A stretch of DNA of 64,000 bases from JBCFAY01 sp038562375 (GCA_038562375.1 JBCFAY010000014.1:1-64000); one strand, 5' to 3'; shown: positions 50,844 to 58,539, counted from the stretch's first letter. The notes: generated by a model not told the origin, from the sequence alone. Program-made: numbers and translations.

Positions 50844-52311
50844 CCGCGATGCAAACGGGCTCGGATTAACCGGTGGGGTCGGAGAGGATCAATCCTTGGT
50901 CAAAGAAATCCTGCAGTCGTTGGGGCCGGAATACTTCTCCGAATTCTATCGGCAAAAGGACACTCCCGCCTGGGACGAACTACTCTCCCCGCTAGAATGC
51001 TGCCGGAATATTGCCGGAACGATCCCGTTCGGGCTTTTTGAGCCGAATATGCCGTATGTGCCTTTGGCGGAGCCTGTATTGGATACGAACGCTGTTCGAA
51101 GGGATTTCCCGATCCTGTCTGAAAAAATTAACGGCAAAGATCTGGTGTGGTTTGATAACGCCGCGACGACGCAAAAGCCCAGGCAGGTGATCGAGCGCAT
51201 AAAGTATTTTTATGAACATGAAAATTCGAATGTTCACCGCGCTGCCCACACGCTCGCGGCAAGGACGACGGACGCTTATGAAAGCGCAAGATCAAAGGCC
51301 GCCTCATTCCTCAACGCGGCCGGCGCCGATGAAATCGTATTTGTCAGGGGCGCGACGGAGGGAATCAATCTTGTTGCAGAGGCTTATGGGCTAACTGCGC
51401 TTTCCAAGGATGATGAAGTCGTTCTTTCTTTGCTGGAGCATCACGCCAATATCGTCCCATGGCAGATGGTTTGCGCGAGAACGGGGGCCAGGATCAAAGT
51501 CGTTCCGGTTGACGAGGGCGGCCGGATCGATTTATCCGGGTACAGGCAACTTCTTAGCGCCAAGACAAAGATCGTTGCGTTCACGCATATTTCCAACGCG
51601 CTAGGCACGCCGACACCCGCGGCCGAAATGGTCCATATGGCGCACCAATATGGGGCAAAGGTGTTGATCGACGGCGCGCAGGCGGTCGCGCACCGTAAGG
51701 TTGACGTGCGGGAACTTAACTGCGACTTCTATGTTTTTTCCGGTCATAAGGTGTTCGGCCCTACGGGGGTAGGGGTATTGTATGCAAAAGCCGCAATTCT
51801 GGAAGCGATGCAGCCTTACCAGGGCGGCGGCAGCATGATCGACGACGTTACCTTTGAAAGAACAACCTACAAAAAGCCGCCGCATCGGTTCGAGGCGGGA
51901 ACAGGGAGCATTGCGGATGCGATCGGTTTGGGCGCGGCGCTCGATTACATCACGGGCATCGGCTTAAACCGCATATCCGAATATGAGCATGATCTGTATG
52001 CGCGCGGGGAGGAGGCGCTGCGGTCCGTCAACGGCCTGACTTTAATAGGAGACACAGAGGGCAGGACAAGCATTCTGCCGTTTGTATGCAGGCACATGGA
52101 GCCCGAAAAAATCGGCGCTCTTTTGAACAAGGAAGGGATAGCGGTGCGCACAGGCCACCATTGCTCGCAGCCGATATTGAGGAGATTCGGACACGAGAGC
52201 ACGGTCCGCGTTTCTTTGGCGTTCTACAATACGATCAGCGAGATTGATTTTTTGGCCTCCGTCCTGCGGCGGCAGACGGCGGCGTCTTCCCGCTTTATTT
52301 ACCCCCTATAG
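50830..52311 (+). CDS. Cysteine desulfurase, predicted Family 2A encapsulin cargo (SufS-type with N-terminal extension)
   Basis: A PLP enzyme that takes sulfur from cysteine, leaving alanine. The 493-residue product has a catalytic part from about residue 88 (VRRDFPILSEKINGKDLVWFDNAATTQKP) with the PLP lysine in FSGHKVFGPTG near residue 305 and the persulfide cysteine in RTGHHCSQP near residue 445. Both key residues are intact. Residues 1-87 are not part of SufS: a polar start, a helical stretch (SLVKEILQSLGPEYFSEFY), a Cys-Cys pair and IPFGLFEPNMPYVPL. Extensions like this load the enzyme into Family 2A shells. Its ATG lies inside the shell gene, so shell and cargo are co-translated. Confidence 0.93.
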   Translation: MITNSRDANGLGLTGGVGEDQSLVKEILQSLGPEYFSEFYRQKDTPAWDELLSPLECCRNIAGTIPFGLFEPNMPYVPLAEPVLDTNAVRRDFPILSEKINGKDLVWFDNAATTQKPRQVIERIKYFYEHENSNVHRAAHTLAARTTDAYESARSKAASFLNAAGADEIVFVRGATEGINLVAEAYGLTALSKDDEVVLSLLEHHANIVPWQMVCARTGARIKVVPVDEGGRIDLSGYRQLLSAKTKIVAFTHISNALGTPTPAAEMVHMAHQYGAKVLIDGAQAVAHRKVDVRELNCDFYVFSGHKVFGPTGVGVLYAKAAILEAMQPYQGGGSMIDDVTFERTTYKKPPHRFEAGTGSIADAIGLGAALDYITGIGLNRISEYEHDLYARGEEALRSVNGLTLIGDTEGRTSILPFVCRHMEPEKIGALLNKEGIAVRTGHHCSQPILRRFGHESTVRVSLAFYNTISEIDFLASVLRRQTAASSRFIYPL

Positions 52312-52426
52312 GCGATGCGAAAATTCCCGCCTGTACGGATGATTAAAACGTGCGATTTCCGGTGGATTGGTTTATACTTGATATAAGAAAAAGACGCACA
52401 TTTGCGTTTTAAGGAGGAACATCATA

Positions 52427-52615
52427 ATGAAAGCGACTTTGGATCGAGACGGCTGCATCTCTTGCGGCCTTTGCGCGGAGACCTGCCCGGAAGTGTTTCG
52501 CATGGGCGACGATGGGATAGCCGAGGTGTACCATGAGGATGTGCCTAAAGAAGTAGAAGATAAAGCCGTCGAAGCGCAGGAAGGATGCCCCGTATCCGTG
52601 ATTACGGTGGAGTGA
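52427..52615 (+). CDS. Single [4Fe-4S] ferredoxin
   Basis: A 62-residue ferredoxin with CISCGLCAETCPEVF near residues 11-25 and a distal CP at residue 54, the pattern of one [4Fe-4S] cluster (Cys 11, 14, 17 and 54; Cys 21 spare). It begins after AAGGAGG, 115 bases downstream of the desulfurase, with its own possible -10 (TATACT, 52373-52378) and a small ACGCA/TGCGT hairpin in the leader. It is enclosed by the same terminator pair as the encapsulin module, so a redox role in that system is plausible but not shown. Confidence 0.93.
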   Translation: MKATLDRDGCISCGLCAETCPEVFRMGDDGIAEVYHEDVPKEVEDKAVEAQEGCPVSVITVE

Positions 52616-52706
52616 GGGGCGGTTTTCTAAGGCGGATATGGAATTACCCTGTTGGGGTTATGAATGCCCGTAATCGCAGTGCAAAGAATGCGGTAATAAT
52701 GAAAAC

Positions 52707-52740
52707 AAACTCCTGCATCAGGTATGGTGCAGGAGTTTTT
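52707..52740 (+). terminator. Terminator after the ferredoxin gene
   Basis: A perfect eleven-pair stem (52707-52717 with 52728-52738) followed by TT. It shares loop-side and arm sequence with the terminator at 49629-49661. Confidence 0.85.
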
Positions 52741-52858
52741 GGTGGGGGTTACGGGGTAAGATTGAAGGCGTACTTGCACGACATTGGTTGTATGAGTTAG
52801 TTTGTATCATAAACATTACAGGAAGTTAGCCTGCTCGCAAAACAGGAATTTGTTGCCC

Positions 52859-53065
52859 TTAGCCAAGCTTATTAAAAATGGCCGTCTGTTTTTTAAGTGA
52901 AATCTTTCCGACCTGATACCCGTATTGGATGAGTTCCTTTTTGTAATTCAAAAAAGAATGGTCTATCTCGATCCCGGCGATATCGTGGATTTCAGTAAAG
53001 GATAGCTTTATTGACGGACTGCCATTCTTCTGTATATACTCCCATAGCGCATTGTATTTGCTCAT
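52859..53065 (-). CDS. Small DUF7662-like protein
   Basis: A 68-residue product beginning MSKYNALWEYIQKNG after AAGGAGAGG. The pattern KYNALWEYI, followed by a helix-turn-helix-like stretch (LSFTEIHDIAGIEIDHSF) and a final YGYQVGKISL segment, resembles small domains of unknown function found scattered in Firmicutes. The surrounding DNA is AT-rich, unlike most of the window. It ends at 52859 with no known partner. The family name is recalled from pattern only. Confidence 0.7.
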   Translation of the reverse strand: MSKYNALWEYIQKNGSPSIKLSFTEIHDIAGIEIDHSFLNYKKELIQYGYQVGKISLKKQTAIFNKLG

Positions 53066-53151
53066 AGCGGGCCTCTCCTTATATCCAGATTGAACAAACT
53101 GCAAAACTCAACTCATAAGCCTAAAACTGTGCTCAATAATGAACTGTCTGC

Positions 53152-53433
53152 TTATCTGACTTCACGCTGCACTTCAATGATTTCGGCATCAGTATTGTCC
53201 TCAATAAATGTCAGTATTGAGTCAACCATACTGTCCGCATGCGATACAGTGCCGGAGACACAGGCCAGTCCAAGCACAATCGTCTGGTGCATATCCTGCT
53301 CGCCTACCTCGGCTATCGAAGCATTGAATTTGTTCTTTGTTTTGGCAATTAAGCTTTTTACCACCATACGCTTCTCTTTTAAAGAATGAACCCATGGCGC
53401 ATAAAGCTTAATTGTCGCCGCTTCAATGATCAT
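53152..53433 (-). CDS. DUF503 family protein (YlxP-like)
   Basis: A 93-residue product starting MIIEAATIKLYAPWVHSLKEKR. Motifs HSLKEKRMVVKSL and FNASIAEVGEQDMHQ match the DUF503/YlxP family, small ferredoxin-fold proteins usually encoded in the nusA-infB operon and associated with ribosomes. Here it stands alone on the minus strand in an AT-rich stretch, which is an unusual place. ATG 53433 has AAAGGAA upstream; the frame is open 15 codons more. Confidence 0.85.
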   Translation of the reverse strand: MIIEAATIKLYAPWVHSLKEKRMVVKSLIAKTKNKFNASIAEVGEQDMHQTIVLGLACVSGTVSHADSMVDSILTFIEDNTDAEIIEVQREVR

Positions 53434-53520
53434 ATTCTGACCATTCCTTTCGTTGTGGTCAAGGTGGTATGAAACCACAGTGTGTTGCAGCGCTTGTCCA
53501 TCATAAACATTAGAAGAAGC

Positions 53521-53652
53521 TCAATTTGTTATGTCTGTAATACTCATCACATATTTCTGGACTTCGTCTGCTGATTCAAATCGCTTTGTACGATCTGTAT
53601 TTGTACCCTTCACCCAAAATTGTTTTATTTCACCATCTTTTTGTTTTTCATT
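53521..53652 (-). pseudogene. Fragment of an unknown gene
   Basis: A 43-codon open stretch without a usable ATG reads EIKQFWVKGTNTDRT then KRFESADEVQKYVMSIT and stops at 53521. The composition looks like real protein, not random frame, but there is no start, and a stop codon precedes it. It may be the tail of a decayed gene in the AT-rich stretch. A short gene starting at a GTG is less likely. Confidence 0.35.
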
Positions 53653-53757
53653 TTATTTCATACTAATCATATAAAGGGCATACCCACAACAGTTCCCCGT
53701 GGCGGCATACCCCCTTAAAGCATGTTCTATTGGTTTATACAGGCATTTCTTGGCGCC

Positions 53758-54264
53758 CTAAAACTCCCACGGATCCTGCCAGAGCACGATCTCGCCGGAG
53801 CCGGTCTTCGCCATGTCGATCAGCCGCTGGTTTTTGCTGCCGCGGAACTTGAGTTCCAGCGATCGTTCAGGCAGGAGGAACGGTCCGTCCACCAGCACAT
53901 CGATCTGCCCGAGCAGCGCGTTGATCTCTCTATCGCTCTTTTCGCGCAGCTTTTCGAGCGTATACCCGGTATAGGCCCAGACGCTTTTGCTCTGCGCGTG
54001 CGCGCTCAGCGCGAGCGAGAGGCAGCCGAGCGGCTGAAAAAACGGCTCGCCGCCCGTGAGCGTGACGCCTGAAAGCAGAGGATCGTCGGCCAGCATTTTG
54101 GCGAGAGCCTCGACCTCGACGTCGTATCCGCCGTTCGGGTCATGGGTCGCGGGGTTGTGGCAGCCCGGGCAAGCGTGAGGGCAGCCTTGCGTGAATACCG
54201 AAAGGCGCAGGCCGGGACCGTCGACAACGGATTCCGGGATCACCTCATGAATTCGAAGCTTCAT
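53758..54264 (-). CDS. nrdG: Anaerobic ribonucleoside-triphosphate reductase activating protein
   Basis: NrdG is the radical SAM enzyme that installs the glycyl radical on NrdD. The 168-residue product starts MKLRIHEVIPESVVDGPG and has the cluster motif CPHACPGC (CxxxCxxC, about residues 28-35) and GGEPF near residue 70. Its ATG at 54264 lies 20 bases inside the end of nrdD, so the two are translationally coupled. Confidence 0.96.
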   Translation of the reverse strand: MKLRIHEVIPESVVDGPGLRLSVFTQGCPHACPGCHNPATHDPNGGYDVEVEALAKMLADDPLLSGVTLTGGEPFFQPLGCLSLALSAHAQSKSVWAYTGYTLEKLREKSDREINALLGQIDVLVDGPFLLPERSLELKFRGSKNQRLIDMAKTGSGEIVLWQDPWEF

Positions 54265-56716
54265 GGTATTGTACGGCTTCCGTGTCCTTGGGCGATTCAC
54301 TGTCGCCGAGCGGGGCGCTGTGCTTTACGCGGCCGTGTTCCTCGGCGCGCTTGTCATGGGATTGCGCGGCTTTCTCTTCCACGGACGGTTCGCTGTTTTT
54401 AAGCGAAACGCTGTGCTTTACACGGTCGCCCTCCTCCGCGCGTTTGGCGTTGTTGAACCGATCGAGCGTTCCGACGAGATATCCCGTTATCCGCCGGATG
54501 CGCTGGAAATGCGGGCCGTCGTCCTCCTCGGCTCTGCCGCAGCGCGGGCAAGAATCCTTGATGATGCCGTTATAGCCGCACGCTGGATCCCGGTCGACGG
54601 GATGGTTGATCGACCCGTAGCCGATGCCTTGATCCTTCATAAAATGGATGATCTTTTCGAATGCTTCGAGGTTCTCCGCCGTGTCCCCGTCGAGCTCGAC
54701 ATAGGTGATGTGGCCCGCGTTGGTCGGGGCGTGATAGGGCGCCTCGATGCGGATCTTGTCGTATGCGCTGATCGGGAAGTACACCGGAACGTGGAAACTG
54801 TTGGTATAGTATTCGCGGTCGGTCACGCCCTCGATCTTGCCGAAGCGCTTGGCGTCCATGCGCACGAAGCGCCCGGACAAGCCTTCCGCCGGTGTCGCGA
54901 GCAGCGTGAAGTTGAGTTTCTTTTCCTCGCAGAGCGCGTCCATGCGCGCGCGCATGTGGCCGACGATTTCAAGACCGAGGTTCTGCGCGCGCGAGCTTTG
55001 CCCGTGATGCTCGCCCAAAAGCGCGGTAAGGCATTCCGCCAGGCCGATGAATCCCACGCTGAGCGTGCCGTGGCGCAGAATCGTACCGATTTCGTCGTTC
55101 CACTGGAGCTTTTCGCTGTCGAGCCAGATGCCTTCGCCCATCAGGAAGGGGAAATTGCAGACCTTCTTCCTGCATTGGATTTCAAAACGCTCAAAAAGCT
55201 GCTCGACGCACAGGTCGATCTTGCGATCGAGCTCCTGGAAGAACCATTCGATGTTCCTGTTGGCAAGTATCGCGATCCTGGGGAGGTTGATCGTCGTGAA
55301 CGAGAGGTTGCCCCTGCGCGGCGCGATCTGCCTCGTTTTATCGAAAACGTTGGACATCACGCGCGTGCGGCAGCCCATGTACGCCACTTCGGTTTCGTAC
55401 TTGCCCGGCACATAGTATTCAAGGTTAAACGGCGCGTCGATGAACGAGAAGTTCGGGAACAGCCGTTTGGCGCTTGTCCTGCAGGCGAGGCGGAACAAAT
55501 CGTAATTGGGTTCGCCGGGGTTTAAATTGACGCCGTCCTTCACGCGGAAAATCTGGATCGGGAAGATCGGCGTCTCGCCGCTCCCGAGCCCCGCGTCCGT
55601 CGCCAAAAGCAGGTTTTTCATGACCATGCGCCCTTCCGGCGAGGTGTCCATGCCGTAATTGACGCTGGAGAAGGGCGTCTGCGCGCCTGCGCGCGAGTGC
55701 ATGGTGTTGAGGTTGTGTATGAGCGCGACCATCGCCTTATAGGTCTCGCGGTCGGTATCCGCGTAGGCCTTCTCGCGCGCGAAGTTCTGCGCGCGGGAGA
55801 TCTGGGAGGGTTCGAGGCCCGCCTGCTCCAAAAGCGCGTATTCGCGCTCGATATAGCCGTTGCTGTTCTCAAGCTGCGGAATCACGCCCTCCTTTTGCAG
55901 GGCGTCCTGCACCTCCTCGACGATCTTCTGCGCGCTCTCGTCCGCGATCAGTTCCATTGCGCGGCGCAGCATCTGCCGATACCGCTGGCAGTACGTCTTT
56001 GCGACGCCCGGCGCGAGGCCGTAGTCCATGTTGACGATCGACTGCCCGCCGTGCTGGTCGTTCTGGTTGGACTGTATCGCGATGCAGGCGAGCGCGGCGT
56101 AGCTCGAGATGTGGTTCGGCTCGCGCAGCACGCCGTGGCCCGTGGAAAAACCGCCCTGGAACAGATCCAAAAGATCGATCTGGCAGCAGGTGGTCGTGAG
56201 CGTGTAAAAGTCGAGGTCGTGGATGTGGATATCGCCTTCGCGGTGCGCGCGCGCATGTTCCGGTGCGAGCACAAACATCTCGTAGAACTGCTTCGCGCCT
56301 TCGCTGCCGTATTTGAGCATCGAGCCCATCGCGGTGTTCCCGTCGATATTGGCGTTTTCACGCTTGATATCGCTGTCGAACGCGTCCTTATAGGTGATAT
56401 CCTCATAGGTGCGCATGAGCCGCGTGTTCATCTCGCGGACGCGGCTTCTTTCCGCCCGGTACAGGATATACGCCTTTGCGGTGCGCACGTGCCCTTCCTC
56501 GATGAGCACGCGCTCGACCATATCCTGGATCTGCTCGACGTCCGGCTGAACGATGTGCAGATCCTCGAGCAGCTGGACAACCCGCTCGGCGAGGCGTTCC
56601 ACATTGTCGACCCGGCCGTGCGTCGCTATGAGCGCCTTCCGGATGGCGATATTGATTTTTTCAATATCGAAGGGCACAATGCGCCCGTCGCGTTTCCTGA
56701 TGGATTGTATGACCAC
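54245..56716 (-). CDS. nrdD: Anaerobic ribonucleoside-triphosphate reductase (class III)
   Basis: NrdD reduces ribonucleotides to deoxyribonucleotides without oxygen using a glycyl radical. The 823-residue product starts at GTG 56716 (MVIQSIRKRDGRIVPF) after a GGGGGG site. It has an ATP-cone (residues about 1-95) for dATP/ATP control, the catalytic barrel, and the glycyl site RITGY near residue 743. The zinc-finger region reads DRDPACGYNG then SCPRCG, with only three cysteines in the expected four-Cys pattern. Beyond the normal RVKH end there is a tail of about 50 residues containing a second copy of KRAEE-RVKHS. Two NrdR boxes lie upstream. Confidence 0.97.
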   Translation of the reverse strand: MVIQSIRKRDGRIVPFDIEKINIAIRKALIATHGRVDNVERLAERVVQLLEDLHIVQPDVEQIQDMVERVLIEEGHVRTAKAYILYRAERSRVREMNTRLMRTYEDITYKDAFDSDIKRENANIDGNTAMGSMLKYGSEGAKQFYEMFVLAPEHARAHREGDIHIHDLDFYTLTTTCCQIDLLDLFQGGFSTGHGVLREPNHISSYAALACIAIQSNQNDQHGGQSIVNMDYGLAPGVAKTYCQRYRQMLRRAMELIADESAQKIVEEVQDALQKEGVIPQLENSNGYIEREYALLEQAGLEPSQISRAQNFAREKAYADTDRETYKAMVALIHNLNTMHSRAGAQTPFSSVNYGMDTSPEGRMVMKNLLLATDAGLGSGETPIFPIQIFRVKDGVNLNPGEPNYDLFRLACRTSAKRLFPNFSFIDAPFNLEYYVPGKYETEVAYMGCRTRVMSNVFDKTRQIAPRRGNLSFTTINLPRIAILANRNIEWFFQELDRKIDLCVEQLFERFEIQCRKKVCNFPFLMGEGIWLDSEKLQWNDEIGTILRHGTLSVGFIGLAECLTALLGEHHGQSSRAQNLGLEIVGHMRARMDALCEEKKLNFTLLATPAEGLSGRFVRMDAKRFGKIEGVTDREYYTNSFHVPVYFPISAYDKIRIEAPYHAPTNAGHITYVELDGDTAENLEAFEKIIHFMKDQGIGYGSINHPVDRDPACGYNGIIKDSCPRCGRAEEDDGPHFQRIRRITGYLVGTLDRFNNAKRAEEGDRVKHSVSLKNSEPSVEEKAAQSHDKRAEEHGRVKHSAPLGDSESPKDTEAVQYHEASNS
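54297..54448 (-). repeat. Tandem duplication in the 3' end of nrdD
   Basis: Segments near 54297-54355 and 54390-54448 align with a 93-base offset (identical cores such as cgctgtgcttta). Each encodes KRAEE..RVKHS, so the last 31 residues of the normal NrdD end appear twice, in frame. Confidence 0.75.
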
Positions 56717-56742
56717 TAAACTTTCCCCCCAACCCGTATCGC

Positions 56743-56758
56743 ATACAATATATAGATA
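56743..56758. promoter_or_regulatory. NrdR box 1
   Basis: The 16-base site matches the core CwAtATaTwG of the NrdR consensus at every position. It is 27 bases upstream of the nrdD GTG and pairs with box 2 at a centre-to-centre distance of 31 bases. Confidence 0.8.
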
Positions 56759-56773
56759 AAAATGACAAACAAT

Positions 56774-56789
56774 ACCATACATATTGTAT
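56774..56789. promoter_or_regulatory. NrdR box 2
   Basis: A second, weaker site (two core mismatches) three helical turns from box 1. Double boxes at this spacing are the usual NrdR operator, so nrdDG should be repressed when dATP/ATP is high. Confidence 0.7.
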
Positions 56790-56908
56790 CGGCATTTGCT
56801 TGTCAGCGCAAGAGGGCAGATACAATATTTTTTTCGGGCGCTTCCGGATGTATGATCCTGAGAATGAACGGAAATACTTTCCTATCATAGCATAAGGAGG
56901 AAGGCCTC

Positions 56909-57478
56909 GTGAGACTGTTTCGGTTTCTGCGCGCGAACGCAAGCTATTTGATCGGCCTGGTCGCCGCGCTTGGGCTCGGATTTGCGCTTGGCGACGCCGG
57001 CGTTTTAAGCGCGCCTATGCCCAGCGCGACGCCTGAGCCCACCGTTTTGGTGGAGCCCGTAGGCCAGATCGGCGAGATCAGCGTGCTGCCGACGACGCAG
57101 ATCGTATGGAAATATTACTTCACGCTCTGCGGCGAGGAATATGAGAGCAGCGTGCATCCCGACATCACGGGATTGACGCTCAAGGACATCACGGACAAGT
57201 ACCCTGGCGCGAAGGTGCTGGATATGACGAGCCAGAAAGTGGTCGTCCAGATGCGCATCGACGAATACTGCCCCGATCATTACGTGCTTGTGATGACCGA
57301 TCAGGATGTTGTCTGCATCTTTAAAACCAATCCGACCACGTATGAATCCGAACAGGTCATGCAGTTGGATATCGACACGGACGCGCTGGAAGAGTCCGTC
57401 CGGTCGGCGCTCTACGCCGGGATCCCCTTCGATTCGCTCGAGCAGATCGACGCATATCTGGAGGACGTGGAGAGCTAA
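56909..57478 (+). CDS. BofC-like protein
   Basis: The 189-residue product starts at GTG 56909 behind AAGGAGGAAGG. It has one N-terminal membrane helix (residues about 12-34), a short linker, and a C-terminal part with DEYCPDHYVL near residue 113, VVCIF and GIPFDSLEQIDAYLEDVES at the very end. This matches the C-terminal domain of BofC, the intercompartmental checkpoint protein that restrains SpoIVB in Bacillus sporulation. The N-terminal half differs, so only the domain assignment is firm. It is divergent from nrdD. Confidence 0.8.
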   Translation: MRLFRFLRANASYLIGLVAALGLGFALGDAGVLSAPMPSATPEPTVLVEPVGQIGEISVLPTTQIVWKYYFTLCGEEYESSVHPDITGLTLKDITDKYPGAKVLDMTSQKVVVQMRIDEYCPDHYVLVMTDQDVVCIFKTNPTTYESEQVMQLDIDTDALEESVRSALYAGIPFDSLEQIDAYLEDVES

Positions 57479-57483
57479 ATTGC

Positions 57484-57512
57484 TTGTAATGCATGCGTGA
57501 ATTCTATATAAT
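57484..57512 (+). promoter_or_regulatory. Promoter for the degV gene
   Basis: TTGTAA (57484-57489), 17-base spacer, TATAAT (57507-57512). Confidence 0.75.
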
Positions 57513-57544
57513 GACAATAAAGTAATTTTGGCAAGGAGAAACGC

Positions 57545-58423
57545 ATGCACCAAAAAGAATATCAAATTATTACTGATGCAACGTCGGATCTCCCGGCAAA
57601 ACTGGCGGAAGAATATGGCCTTGTCGTGATTCCGATGCAGGTTGAGCAGGGCGGCGTCGACTATTTGTTCGGCCCCGTCGGCGCAGAGCTTCAGCCCAAG
57701 GCTTTCTATCAAAACGTCAGGGCGGGGCAGCATGCTACGACCTCCCAGGTCAATTCATACACGTTTGTGGACGCGTTTACCCCTTTCCTGGAGAAGGGGA
57801 TCGACGTGCTCTATATCGGCTTTTCCTCGGCGCTTTCGGGCACTTTTCAGGCTTCGACCCTCGCGGCGGAGGAATTGCGTCCCCGGTTCCCGGAGCGCAG
57901 GATTGTCTGCATCGACAGTTTGGCCGCCTGCCTGGGCGAAGGGCTCCTGGTGTGCACCGCCGCCAAGAAACAGCGCGAGGGCATGGGCTTCGACGAAGTA
58001 TGCGCCTTCGTGGAGGAAAACAAATTAAAGCTCTGCCATTGGTTCACGGTCGACGACCTGATGCATCTCAAGCGCGGCGGCCGCCTGTCGGCGACCAGCG
58101 CGATCCTTGGCACCGCGCTCAAAATCAAGCCCGTCATGCACGTGGATGATGAAGGCCGCCTGGTGCTTTCGAGCAAAGTACAGGGCCGCAAGCATTCCCT
58201 TAAGGCGCTGGTCAAGCAGATGGAAAGCACGTTCCTGCCCGATATGAGCGACGCGGTCATGATCGGCCACGGCGACGCGATCGAGGACGCCCTGCTCGTG
58301 AAAGGGCTCATCGAGGAACAATTCGGCGTTAAGGATATCCTGATCGATTATATCGGCCCTGTGATCGGAGCGCACTCCGGCCCCGGGACGATCGCGCTTT
58401 TCTTCTTCGGAACAAAGCGATAG
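57545..58423 (+). CDS. DegV family fatty acid-binding protein
   Basis: DegV/FakB proteins bind fatty acids and present them to a FakA kinase. The 292-residue product has the EDD-fold start IITDATSDLPAKLAEEYGL, the TSQ motif near residue 67, the SSALSGTFQAS loop near residue 99 and HWFTVDDLMHLKRGGRLS near residue 160. No fakA gene is nearby, so the lipid role is inferred from the family. It has its own promoter and ends before a strong hairpin. Confidence 0.93.
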   Translation: MHQKEYQIITDATSDLPAKLAEEYGLVVIPMQVEQGGVDYLFGPVGAELQPKAFYQNVRAGQHATTSQVNSYTFVDAFTPFLEKGIDVLYIGFSSALSGTFQASTLAAEELRPRFPERRIVCIDSLAACLGEGLLVCTAAKKQREGMGFDEVCAFVEENKLKLCHWFTVDDLMHLKRGGRLSATSAILGTALKIKPVMHVDDEGRLVLSSKVQGRKHSLKALVKQMESTFLPDMSDAVMIGHGDAIEDALLVKGLIEEQFGVKDILIDYIGPVIGAHSGPGTIALFFFGTKR

Positions 58424-58497
58424 ACTCGTACAACGGAGCGGGCGCCGCAACGGGTCGCCGCCGCCATGGCAGCGTCCCGGGCGCCTTCTTTTATGGA

Positions 58498-58539
58498 TAA
58501 GATAAAGGGAGGCGTGCAAATTCGGCTCCCTTTATCTTA
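58498..58539. terminator. Terminator between degV and pcrA
   Basis: A perfect 14-pair inverted repeat (58498-58511 with 58526-58539) with a 14-base loop and an A/T-rich outer arm. A GC-rich GGCGCC-based structure precedes it near 58448-58492. Confidence 0.7.

Noticed and set aside
53690..53720. Direct GGCATACCC repeats as a terminator for nrdG
   Set aside because: The copies are direct rather than inverted and no good hairpin with a T-run on the minus strand was found.
54263..55525. 420-codon open frame on the plus strand
   Set aside because: Antisense to nrdD, whose motifs are unmistakable; composition is that of a shadow frame.
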